Positions 19,493 through 28,551 of a stretch of DNA of 64,000 bases are shown one piece after another. The first letter of the stretch is position 1. Every line of letters begins with the position of its first letter. This DNA is from Tritrichomonas musculus (lineage: Eukaryota; Parabasalia; Tritrichomonadida; Tritrichomonadidae), in NCBI GenBank assembly GCA_039105265.1, contig JAPFFF010000004.1:5580001-5644000 (forward strand), in the 5' to 3' direction. The translations under genes were made by a program, and so were the position numbers. Under the pieces are notes generated by a model, which saw only the letters and a list, made by a program, of their open reading frames with translations, was not told the DNA's origin and searched no databases.

Positions 19493-20294
19493 CAGGGTTG
19501 TGTATCGATCCTCTCCGGTAGCGGTTATTTTCCCGGTAAAATATCGATATTACCGGCTCTAACCGCCGGTAACGGCATTTATCGATAAAAAACCGAAGTA
19601 TCGATACAAAAGTTGAAAATTTATATCGAATGTCAGGTTTTTTGTCGGTATTTTTTTAACAAAAAATGTATCGGATTCATTTAAAGATGATTAAAGAAAT
19701 TTATAAGGTTCTAATGAATATTGTTAATTCTCTTTAATTACATATTTTACAACAAATAATCACCATAATATTTGAATAATCAATGGTTTCTGAAATATCG
19801 CAAATTTTATCATCTTTATGTCAATTTCTATTTGTATATAAATATAACATTCCAGAACTATTGAATTAACTATTAATATGAGAAAGTACATAATATATAT
19901 AAATTTTATTGTTTTTAATGATAATAATGATATCGAAAATTTGGATTGTTTAATGAAAATGAATATGACGAGATTTCTGAAGAATAAAGACAATAATATA
20001 CTTTTTATAGGCTAGTAATTATATTTATAATTAAAATTTTTATTTAAAATTAAATAATCAAATGTTTTAATATTTTTATTCATTATTTATTAATAAAATT
20101 TATATATTAAAATACCGTATCGATACTGATAAAAAGTATTATAAAGTACTTTTTTAATAACCGCTGATACTCTAAAAATACCGAAGCACTTTTGTATCGA
20201 TACTAAAAAATACCGAGCAAAAAAGTATCGATATTTACCGAATACCGATACTTCTTCGGTAACCGGTATTTAGTCGTATCGATAAACAACGCTG
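19493..20294. mobile_element. non-autonomous hAT element, copy B (802 bp)
   Basis: The same element as copy A in reverse orientation and of identical length. The left end is CAGGGTTGTGTATCGAT and the right end, read inward, CAGCGTTGTTTATCGAT. The 8-bp target duplication ATATGATG lies at 19485-19492 and 20295-20302. Only scattered single-base differences from copy A are seen, so both insertions are young or the family is still mobilised. There is no transposase. It lies 305 bp upstream of the glycosyltransferase gene. Confidence 0.9.
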
Positions 20295-20599
20295 ATATGA
20301 TGATTAAATCAAATAATATTAATATAAATTGTAAATATGAGTAATAATTTATTTTAAATATTAATAAATATTTATTTCAACTTTTACCTTATATCATCAA
20401 TAATCTTTATTCAATAATTAATTTTCAGGTTACTCCTTTTTTAAAATGAAAAAGGGAAAAAAATATTCATTACCATTTAGTTTTTTCGATAACAGGAATC
20501 AATATTGATTATACCATTTTAACGTACATATAGTTATCAGAAAAAATATAAATAGTTGTTAACTATAACGGTTTTTCTAGTTAATCTAGATTAACACCA

Positions 20600-21766
20600 A
20601 TGAATCACTTTAAGCTATTTTATTTAATCTACTTTATCATATATTGTACAAAACATTTATTTTATCAAAATCACTCATATTTATTATTTGAATTAATAAC
20701 AATTCATAATTTGATTCTCAAACCTACATATGTAATATTAGATCCGCTCACTGAACTTAAAAATTGGATACCAGCACCCTTACCTCACTATCCTCCTCCA
20801 CAAATATATCCTGTTACCAAAGTTAATGATTTAAGTCCTATTCAAGATTCTTGCATTAACGATTCGAATCCAGAACCTCCCACAGTTATTAATTTTTTAA
20901 CGGATGCTTTAGTTTTCAAAAACGGAAATATTGCAACATCAACTTTTTTTTACAAGAATGTAATAAAAATTCCATTTACAGATAAACTTGATCCAATACA
21001 TGAATTCACCACTGATAAGTATGAAATAATTGAGCAAGCTATTCCCTTTTTTCATCCGTATTTGCGATGCTACTATCATTTTTTAATTGAAATGTTTCCA
21101 CTTCTTTTAATATACGACCAAAAAACGATTGAAAATTCTGTATTACTTCACAATAGTCTACCTAAAAATCATTTTAATGAGCTTATTTCAATTTTAAACT
21201 TGAAGTTTAAAAGGACTTTGTGTGTTGGAAATCCTGTTTTTGTAAAGAAACTGTTCATACCAATTCCACATCCATTCGATCGTTGCCATATAAACGCTGT
21301 TCGTCATTTTCGTTACTTGATTTTAAAGAAATATAATGCCGAAGATTTAGAAGCAACTCAAAACGTCTATTATAACCGTCCGAGAAATCGGCTTATATTG
21401 AATTTTGACGAATTAAAAAAGGAATTAAAAAATAAATTGCCAGACGTGAAATTCATCACGCCAACCGAAAATAATATCAAAGAACAAGTTATTTTTTGGA
21501 GAAAAACTAAATTCGGAATGGCTGTTCATGGTTCTATCGCAGTGAATACCGTGTTCATGCATCAAAATACAGCTTATTTGGAATTTTGCATTCGTCAATG
21601 TAGATCAGCTTACATTAGACTTTGCAAGTCGCTGGGAATCCATTTGTTCGAAATGAAATTCAGAAATCATTGTCTAAATCGTTCAATGTACGCTGATATC
21701 CCAGAGGTCATTTCTACTGTTAAATTCATTTTGAAAATGCTGGAAACTCAAAATCTAAAATTGTAA
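20600..21766 (+). CDS. GT61/DUF563-type glycosyltransferase, 388 aa
   Basis: A hydrophobic N-terminus (residues about 4-25, HFKLFYLIYFIIYC) suggests a signal anchor, giving a type II Golgi or ER membrane enzyme. The catalytic region has the marks of the GT61 (DUF563) family. HPYLRCYYHFLIEMFPLLLIYD sits near residue 150. NRPRNRLILNFDELKKEL is followed by an E-rich helix. The C-terminal block is KFGMAVHGSIAVNTVFMHQNTAYLEF. GT61 enzymes transfer xylose, arabinose, GlcNAc or other sugars to glycans and occur in bacterial capsule loci and in eukaryotes. The donor cannot be told. It opens a run of three putative glycan genes (20.6-27.5 kb). The hAT copy B lies just upstream and may touch its promoter. 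Confidence 0.85.
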   Translation: MNHFKLFYLIYFIIYCTKHLFYQNHSYLLFELITIHNLILKPTYVILDPLTELKNWIPAPLPHYPPPQIYPVTKVNDLSPIQDSCINDSNPEPPTVINFLTDALVFKNGNIATSTFFYKNVIKIPFTDKLDPIHEFTTDKYEIIEQAIPFFHPYLRCYYHFLIEMFPLLLIYDQKTIENSVLLHNSLPKNHFNELISILNLKFKRTLCVGNPVFVKKLFIPIPHPFDRCHINAVRHFRYLILKKYNAEDLEATQNVYYNRPRNRLILNFDELKKELKNKLPDVKFITPTENNIKEQVIFWRKTKFGMAVHGSIAVNTVFMHQNTAYLEFCIRQCRSAYIRLCKSLGIHLFEMKFRNHCLNRSMYADIPEVISTVKFILKMLETQNLKL

Positions 21767-22528
21767 TATATTGTGGTGAAAAAAAAGTTTTTGAAATTTG
21801 GTATAACTTTTTGTTAATCTATTTTTATTTCAAGTATGTTTTATAAATATATAATATATCACATCATGAATGATATATTAAGTTTTAGTGATTAAATGCT
21901 GACTTGATAAAAAGTTATAAACTATTGAAAAATCATGAATTTATTTTTTTCACAACCAAAAATATGAAATATTGAATTTTTATATTTTATTATTGAATAG
22001 AAATAAGTTCATTAAATGTAAATATAAATATAATATGAATATATATTTTTTCTTTTGTTCATAATATTTTATTATGCAAATAAACTTAGTAATTGGAGAA
22101 AAATTGCACTTTATTTATCTCAATACAAAAAGCAATTTTTTTGAAAAAAACTAATATAAGGTGGCCGATAAGTTCGTGAATTTTTCATAACTCAATGATT
22201 ATCAAAGCCACCAAAATAATATTAATACTATAAAAGCCTTATGATTTGTGTCAATGTTTAAATTAAATAAATATCAAATGACTACATTTCAAATAATTTG
22301 AGTTCAAAAACAGAGTGTCTTAATTTTTTTCATAAAAAAATGGAGTACCTTATGAAAATAGAACATAAGTTCATTGATTATAAATAAATATTGAAACTTT
22401 ATTACTAAATATATAGTTGATATTTAATATCATATTAATATAAAAACAATAATAAAAATTTCTTTTCTTAATATGCAAAAATGTCATTTTTCCCCACCTA
22501 TTTCACTGTTTATTGTCATTAATGATCG
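21767..22528. other. convergent intergenic, possible mariner end
   Basis: AT-rich spacer between two convergent genes. Near 22157-22185 the sequence AAGGTGGCCGATAAGTTCGTG resembles the terminus of a mariner-type transposon, but I find no matching second end in the window. Nothing else is seen. Confidence 0.4.
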
Positions 22529-24457
22529 TTAAATAACAGAGGTATTATAGTTGTCTCTATCATTATTATAAACAATTTTAAAAACAATTGTAGATTTTTG
22601 ATAATTCGTTAATTTTTGATCATTCATTTGAACTAGATCATACAAAAGGTGGCCAAATTTTCCTCTATTTTTATCATGTTTTGAAGTTTGAAAATCGTAA
22701 GAAACTCCCCAATTATTTCTCAAATAGCCATTTATATATTTTGTTGGAATTCCATTGCATAGAAACATACTTGCTCTAACTTTATGACTTAATTTAAATC
22801 TTGGAGTTTTATACGAAACAAACTTGTGATGTTTATGCATGCTATTTGGCATTTGAACAATATAAAAAGGTACTTTAAACATCATCATATCCCATACAAA
22901 AGCTGCATCAACTGCATAACAATATTTTCCAAAAATCCATCCATTTAATTCTTTCATTGTTGATCTAACAGTTCCTTGAACATCACCCAAATGACCTAGT
23001 GAACTGAGCAAATAATGATGAAAATCGCATGGTTCTTTTGCATGGTCCAAAGCAGATGTAACAGTATCTTGTTTTTCCAAATAATAATAAAAAGATTCGT
23101 TGAATTCTGGTGCTCTAATTCTATCGCTTTTTAAGATAGTAAATGGACCAACAAGCTTTCTTTGCGCAATCTCAAAAAGTGAAGGAGATGGATACGCATC
23201 TGAACTTCCAGTCATCAAAAGTTCGCCATTCCCAAGCTTGGTTGAAATATCTCTGAAAAAATACTCAGGAATGAAAGTTGTATGTAAAACATCCAACACA
23301 GTTTGCATGTCTTTTTTTGAAACATCAATAACATGCAGCCTAAATCTTAAGTGTTTATCAATGCGAATACAATCCTCGAATTTTGTTGTGTTGAAAAGCA
23401 TGACCCAAAACAAAGTTATTTCTACACTAATATCTGGATATTGGTCAAGAACTTTTTGATACATTTTAAGAGTATTTGCTGCATTTGAATAATGCTTTTC
23501 ATCATTTGTAGTCAAATAACCGATCGACAAAAATGGATTGACTTTTCTATCAATCGAATCTTTGTAAATATCATTGAAAATTGAGTAAAAAATGTCGTTT
23601 CTATCAAGTCGATCTCTTTTAAATTCTAGAACTTTGTTCCATATCTGTTTTTCACTGTATGCTTTAAATACAATCCTTTTTATTTTCGGAACTTTTTGAG
23701 ATAAGGCCTTCAATAATTCAATGGAAATTTCGGTTGATGTTATGAATTTTTTTTTTTCTGAAAATGAAAAATATTTACATTTATTTTCGACAATACAATA
23801 AAAAGTATGATTGAAAATTCGAGAAACATTCAATTTCATATATTGGTTGCCGAATGGTTCATATGATGAAATTATTTGGTCAAATTTCGAATCGATTTCT
23901 CTGTCAACAAATCGTGTAACAATAATGTTTTTTCTTAGAAAATAATCATTGATTTTATTATGCAGTATTTCACCTTCCTGATGTCTAACTAGATCATAAA
24001 CATGAGTAATATTTAATGTATCAAAAATTTCGAAAATTTGACTATTATTAAGGTCAAATTGGTATCGTCCTCGAATTTCTAAAAATGGAATTTGGTTTTT
24101 TTTTAGGGATTTTGTAAGAGATAGGCCTATTTTCCCTGCTGATCCAAGTACGAGAACGCGCCCAATTTGAGCTTGTGATGGCGGAACGCCGAGATGGCAG
24201 CTGAGATATTGACGATAATACGAATGTACAAAGCAATCACTAGTATTTTGTTTAGCTTGTTCGCCATTTATAAAAACGTAGCATTCTTTCTTAAAAATTT
24301 GGTCATTGCTGTATTTATTATAAATATTGATGTTAATATTGAAAATATGATATAATGTGAAAATATAAATATAATAAATTGCCAAATAGATAAGTAAAAT
24401 TAGTTTGTCAATATGAAAACACTCAAGAGTGAGCTTTGATATAAAAAAAAAATACAT
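22529..24457 (-). CDS. Rossmann (SDR/epimerase-like) plus transferase-like fusion, 642 aa
   Basis: An N-terminal membrane anchor (about 19-42, LILLIYLAIYYIYIFTLYHIF) is followed by a nucleotide-binding Rossmann unit with GSAGKIG at 105-111 and the strands VLVLG and ITHVYDLV. This resembles the NDP-sugar epimerase/dehydratase branch, but a YxxxK catalytic pair is not evident. From about 310 the protein changes character: NPFLSIGYLTTNDE, a long helix, VEITLFWVMLF, then GELLMTGSSDAYPSPSLFEIAQ and FTILKSDRIRAPEFN. This resembles a GT-A type glycosyltransferase, family not assigned. The ATG at 24457 has a TCATT Inr-like motif 6-10 bases upstream. A Golgi sugar-modifying enzyme is the likeliest role. 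It is convergent with the GT61 gene. Confidence 0.75.
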   Translation of the reverse strand: MYFFFISKLTLECFHIDKLILLIYLAIYYIYIFTLYHIFNININIYNKYSNDQIFKKECYVFINGEQAKQNTSDCFVHSYYRQYLSCHLGVPPSQAQIGRVLVLGSAGKIGLSLTKSLKKNQIPFLEIRGRYQFDLNNSQIFEIFDTLNITHVYDLVRHQEGEILHNKINDYFLRKNIIVTRFVDREIDSKFDQIISSYEPFGNQYMKLNVSRIFNHTFYCIVENKCKYFSFSEKKKFITSTEISIELLKALSQKVPKIKRIVFKAYSEKQIWNKVLEFKRDRLDRNDIFYSIFNDIYKDSIDRKVNPFLSIGYLTTNDEKHYSNAANTLKMYQKVLDQYPDISVEITLFWVMLFNTTKFEDCIRIDKHLRFRLHVIDVSKKDMQTVLDVLHTTFIPEYFFRDISTKLGNGELLMTGSSDAYPSPSLFEIAQRKLVGPFTILKSDRIRAPEFNESFYYYLEKQDTVTSALDHAKEPCDFHHYLLSSLGHLGDVQGTVRSTMKELNGWIFGKYCYAVDAAFVWDMMMFKVPFYIVQMPNSMHKHHKFVSYKTPRFKLSHKVRASMFLCNGIPTKYINGYLRNNWGVSYDFQTSKHDKNRGKFGHLLYDLVQMNDQKLTNYQKSTIVFKIVYNNDRDNYNTSVI

Positions 24458-24462
24458 TTTTA

Positions 24463-24467
24463 AATGA
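24463..24467 (-). promoter_or_regulatory. Inr-like motif (TCATT)
   Basis: On the minus strand TCATT lies a few bases before the ATG at 24457, supporting that start. Confidence 0.45.
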
Positions 24468-24646
24468 TATAAAAATGATTTAAGATGGAGAATAAACGGT
24501 CTACCTAAAAAATAAATGTATCTTTACAATTATAATATTAGTTATCATAAATACATAATAAATAATATTATATTATTCTTATAAACATTATATTAATTTT
24601 ATAAAAGATATTTGTAGGTAGTTAAAAAGTTAAAATTCCATTTTTA

Positions 24647-25734
24647 TAGGTAGTTAAAAAGTTAAACTTTTTTCAATAGTATTGTATAGTGTTCCTAAAA
24701 AATATTGATAAGAAATGAATTCAATAGTTAATCGTCGTTAACAAAAGTTATTTTATTTTTAAAATTTTTAATTTAAAAAGTTAAATTTCTTATCAATATT
24801 TTTTCGGCAATTGAAAAAGTTGATTTTTTATTAAAAATTAAAATTAAAATCATACTTGATTGCCTTGCACTTCGAGGCATTGTTTCAATTTCTTTGGAAA
24901 AGAATCAATCAAAGAATTGTTTGTTGCTAAACTTAGATTATTCCATATAAAGAATAAAATTTGTGTTCAGGAAACATTTGCCATTTCAGCTCCAGGGATT
25001 TCAGGAAACATTATTGCTTTAACGCATATGAAATACTTGATTTCATTTGTTAATATTTGTGGTCGGCAAGGTTGTGTTTTTTCTGGTCTCCCTTCATCAA
25101 TCTATTTAGCTACTGCTTTGACGCAATTTAACGAAATACTTAATGCATCAGCTGTTTTGCTTTTATTAAAATTGTGCGATTGCAGAACCACTTGCGATTA
25201 AATTATAGCGTTCGTTTGTATTTTTTGGTAAAGAAAACAAATAAATAAAAGGTCAAAAGATTGACCAACAATTGATTCATAAATTCATGAATAGGTCATT
25301 AAATTTGAATGAATTTGAAAGAACTTTTAAAATTCTCTCAAATTATTTTTAAATAAATTTTCTCAATTTTTTCAATGAAACATGAAAATTTCTCTCAAAT
25401 TTCTTATCAATATTTTTTAGGACCACTATAAACATGTAAAGGCTAATAATACATTTTTAGGACGGACGCCCTTAATGAATTTTAAAAAATTTATTTACAT
25501 TAATAAACATTTATACTTATTTTATTAAGTTAAAAATTCTATAATATTGAAAACATAATATTTATTTATTGAGATATTACTAAAATATATTTATTAAATT
25601 TTTTCAATACTATTTACTCAGAAAATTGAATATTGCGGTTCTCTCTTAAATAAAATAAAATTGAAAAGTTTACAAAATGAAGATCAGATTTCATGAATAT
25701 ATCAATTAAAAAAGTTTAACTTTTTAACTACCTA
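24647..25734. mobile_element. TA-flanked MITE interrupted by a Tc1/mariner copy
   Basis: A near-perfect inverted repeat of about 28 bp, starting TAGGTAGTTAAAAAGTTAAA, bounds this element and is flanked by TA on both sides (24645-24646, 25735-25736). Without the nested insert it is about 345 bp and non-coding. A worn extra copy of the end lies at about 24614. The TA duplication suggests Tc1/mariner-type mobilisation. The right end is only 16 bp before the ATG of the phosphoglycerol-transferase gene, so the element may supply its promoter or leader. Confidence 0.7.
24687..25428 (-). mobile_element. internally deleted Tc1/mariner transposon
   Basis: 30-bp inverted ends (TAGTGTTCCTAAAAAATATT at one end; TAGTGGTCCTAAAAAATATT read inward at the other) are flanked by TA at 24685-24686 and 25429-25430. 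A partial inner copy of the end lies near 24785. The minus strand reads as pieces of a Tc1/mariner transposase: an N-terminal helix-turn-helix (NKSKTADALSISLNCVKAVA), IDEGRPEKTQPCRPQ, and a C-terminal tail (WNNLSLATNNSLIDSFPKKL, then KQCLEVQGNQV). The catalytic DDE core between them is missing, so the copy is non-autonomous. It is nested within the MITE at 24647-25734. Confidence 0.8.
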
Positions 25735-25750
25735 TATAATGTAAATTTAA

Positions 25751-27463
25751 ATGATAAAAGGATCAGTAGATACACTAGATATTAGTCAATTTTTTTTTAG
25801 ATTTATACTATTATCGATAATAGATATTTCAAAAATATTATTTGGACAAGATATTGCAAGGTCTTTAATGAATATTATTTATTATTTTTTTTTTCTACTA
25901 ACCATATCATTTAAAAGTGAATTTACTAGTAATGATATGATGAAAAAAATTGACATATACTCAAATTTTCTCTTTTTTATAATTATTTTAATTGATGTCT
26001 CAGAACTTATTTCATGGATATTTATAGGGACTGCAATTAACACTCAAGCGCTTAGCACATTTAATGTAAAAATTATAATTGATGAATATCCTGGTATTCC
26101 TCCTCTTTTATTTATAGTTTTGTTGATCATTTTATTCTCAGTTTTTTTGCCTTTTTATAAGATATATGTTTATATTTCCAAATTATCCCTTCTAATTAAT
26201 ATGATTCATCTATCGATACTATTTATATTTGCACTTTCGATTATACATGATTTCAAAGATAAAAATAACAATTCTTTATTTGAAGCATTTGATCCTCGAT
26301 ATATTGAAATTTTAAAAATGATGCTTTACAACAAATTCAATGAAAATCCAAAAGTTATCTCAACACATGGTCAATTAAAAAACTTAATTTTTCTTATGAT
26401 TGAGTCATTTCCCAATGAATTTGTTCAAAATTCAAAAATTGCGCCAAATTTGAATAATTTTTCTAAAATTTTTGAATACATCGGACCAATTCAACCGCAA
26501 ACATATACCACTTGGACATTATCAGGTACATTAGTAACAGAAACAGGCCTCCCACAGATCTATCCTGATACAGAATTTCGTTCATTATCAACAAAAACCG
26601 ATTATCAGTACATAATTGGAATAAAAGGAATTCCAGACATTTTGTATTCATATAATTATACAATAAATTATATGGTAACAGGATCAGACAACATCATGGG
26701 ATTTAACAGGTGGATTGATTCACACCATTTTAATAGAATTTATAAAGGGAAAAACGATTTGTACACTTATAATCATCTAATTGAAAAAATATTTCCTGAA
26801 ATTGATAAAAGTGCTCGTGGACCGCCAAACAACAGAAAATTAACAATGCATTTGATCCTCAATTCTCAAACTCATTTCCCTTATGGTAGGCCAAGATGGT
26901 GCAAAATGAATTTTCCTCCTGAACTTGAAGATTCTCAAAAATGTTTTCATTGCATTGATGAAGCCGTTGGAAGAGTCGTTAATAAATATTTATCATTGAA
27001 AATGTATGAACATTCACTTCTAGTTATTTTCCCCGATCATCCACCATTTTTCACAAAATATAAAGAAAACTTCATCTTGTTTCCTGGTATTGAAAAAGTC
27101 GACCCGAATTTGAAAATCAAAGATCAAATTACTTATTATGATTTTAGCCCAACTATTTTGGATTTAATTGGAATTAAAGATTATAGACCTGAATTTCCTT
27201 ATGGTATGAATATTTACACTAAAACAAATAATTTACATGATACTGTTTGTATGAAGAATGTTTGCATAAAAAAACATAGAAAGCCTGATGTCGATGATTT
27301 GTCAATTATTTATAAATTTTATCATTATGAACAAGGAAAAGAAATTAAGGCTACTTATAATCTTTCTGACACATTTAAATGTAAAATAAACGGATCATCC
27401 GATTATTATTATTCAGATAAACCATGTATTCGTGATGCAAAAAGTGCAGATGTAGTTCAATAA
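25751..27463 (+). CDS. MdoB/LtaS-like phosphoglycerol transferase (alkaline-phosphatase fold), 570 aa
   Basis: Four hydrophobic segments fill the first 165 residues (about 14-30, 38-55, 72-95, 117-165). An outward-facing sulfatase-fold domain follows. Its marks are NLIFLMIESF with Glu219 as a metal ligand, TTWTLSGTLVTETGLP with Thr256 in the place of the catalytic Thr of LtaS/OpgB, the block DNIMGFNRWIDSHHF, His375 in QTHFPYG, PDHPPF with Asp429 and His430, and YDFSPTILDLIGI. The WTxxG..xxxxGLP form is closest to OpgB/MdoB as I recall it. Bacterial relatives move phosphoglycerol onto glycans or lipoteichoic acid. Here it may act on the surface lipoglycan or on GPI-type lipids, which is inference. 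No Inr-like motif is seen; the ATG follows a transposon end by 16 bp. Confidence 0.85.
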   Translation: MIKGSVDTLDISQFFFRFILLSIIDISKILFGQDIARSLMNIIYYFFFLLTISFKSEFTSNDMMKKIDIYSNFLFFIIILIDVSELISWIFIGTAINTQALSTFNVKIIIDEYPGIPPLLFIVLLIILFSVFLPFYKIYVYISKLSLLINMIHLSILFIFALSIIHDFKDKNNNSLFEAFDPRYIEILKMMLYNKFNENPKVISTHGQLKNLIFLMIESFPNEFVQNSKIAPNLNNFSKIFEYIGPIQPQTYTTWTLSGTLVTETGLPQIYPDTEFRSLSTKTDYQYIIGIKGIPDILYSYNYTINYMVTGSDNIMGFNRWIDSHHFNRIYKGKNDLYTYNHLIEKIFPEIDKSARGPPNNRKLTMHLILNSQTHFPYGRPRWCKMNFPPELEDSQKCFHCIDEAVGRVVNKYLSLKMYEHSLLVIFPDHPPFFTKYKENFILFPGIEKVDPNLKIKDQITYYDFSPTILDLIGIKDYRPEFPYGMNIYTKTNNLHDTVCMKNVCIKKHRKPDVDDLSIIYKFYHYEQGKEIKATYNLSDTFKCKINGSSDYYYSDKPCIRDAKSADVVQ

Positions 27464-27497
27464 TCATAGTTTTCTTTGAAAGGAGCATTTATTAATT

Positions 27498-27564
27498 TAT
27501 CATTCGAAAAAGATATTAATCCTCTATTATATATCTTCTATTATATCTTTTTTAGCGAATGATA
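27498..27564. repeat. imperfect hairpin in 3' flank
   Basis: TATCATTCG and CGAATGATA, extended by AAAAGATAT and ATATCTTTTT, can fold into a stem about 35 bases downstream of the phosphoglycerol-transferase stop. It could be a 3'-UTR structure or a MITE remnant. Confidence 0.5.
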
Positions 27565-27727
27565 GAACAATGTATTATATATAATAAATAAATAAATTTT
27601 CTAAAGCTTTCTAAACTTAAATAAATCAAAAATGTAAATAATTGTTGTTGATTCAAAATTGATTTTTAAAATATCTTATTATTTCCATATTTTTTTTTTT
27701 TGATTAATTTAAATTAAACAATTAATC

Positions 27728-28213
27728 ATGAGTAATCTCGGTCAAAGACGACTAAAAATGCAAGAAAAATTCAAACATAAAGAAGGGAAAGTAAATCAGA
27801 TTGATAACAACTCAAAAGCCACATCAGAAAAATATCCTCAAATAATCAAATTTATAACATTACTACAACAATCACAAATAATTCAAGAAGAAATCAAAAA
27901 GAATGGTATCTTGGACAAATTATAGCCCAAATTCCAAGAAATACAAAAGAAAAACCAAAATGATGACACTATCGATCTTACATTTTCTGGACTTTTGAAC
28001 AACAAAGAAGCCGAGTTGAAATCTGAAGAAATATCTAATCTATTTAAGCTAATATACCTATTCAAAATCGACACACTTAAGGGAAGTCTACAAAACTACA
28101 TCCGGAAACACCTAAACGACGTTGAATTCATTTTTGATTTAAAAATTTCACAGGAATCGAAAGAAGAAAACGAAAATATGAGTTCAGAAGACGATTTTTC
28201 TGTAGAAATATAA
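27728..28213 (+). pseudogene. BTB/BACK-like short protein with one in-frame TAG
   Basis: A single frame of 161 sense codons runs from the ATG at 27728 to the TAA at 28213 and is interrupted once, by TAG at 27923-27925. The first part is basic (GQRRLKMQEKFKHKEGKV). The second has the helical text LFKLIYLFKIDTLKGSLQNYI and HLNDVEFIFDLKI, which resembles the segment after the BTB fold in trichomonad BTB proteins. The acidic end reads EENENMSSEDDFSVEI. Conservation of frame on both sides of the TAG suggests recent loss, or less likely read-through. There is no clear BTB core, so it may be a truncated family member. Confidence 0.55.
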
Positions 28214-28551
28214 AAGGTTCTCAGTGAAAACATCATTTATTGTTTGGCTAGTGAATAGTTATCCAAAATTTGGTTTCATCAGTTATTTTTTAATAACAAA
28301 AATAATTCCCAGTTTTAAGTATCCTCGGAATTTGACTTCTAACAAAAAAGATGATTTAGAAAATTTATTGATTTAAAAAATTGAAAGATAAAATAGCATT
28401 GGAGATAACGATTTAACTAGAAAATTTCTTTTTTGATTGTTCATTCCCCAAAAGTGAATGTTTCATCTTTTAATCTGATTGAATATAAAATGATTGTTTA
28501 AAAAAAAAAAAGGTTATATTTAATTGAAAGCAAATCTCAAAAATTTTATTT

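Noticed and set aside
24860-25201. Plus-strand open frame of 113 residues
   Set aside because: The opposite strand reads as helix-turn-helix and tail pieces of a Tc1/mariner transposase within matching inverted ends, so the plus-strand frame is a shadow.
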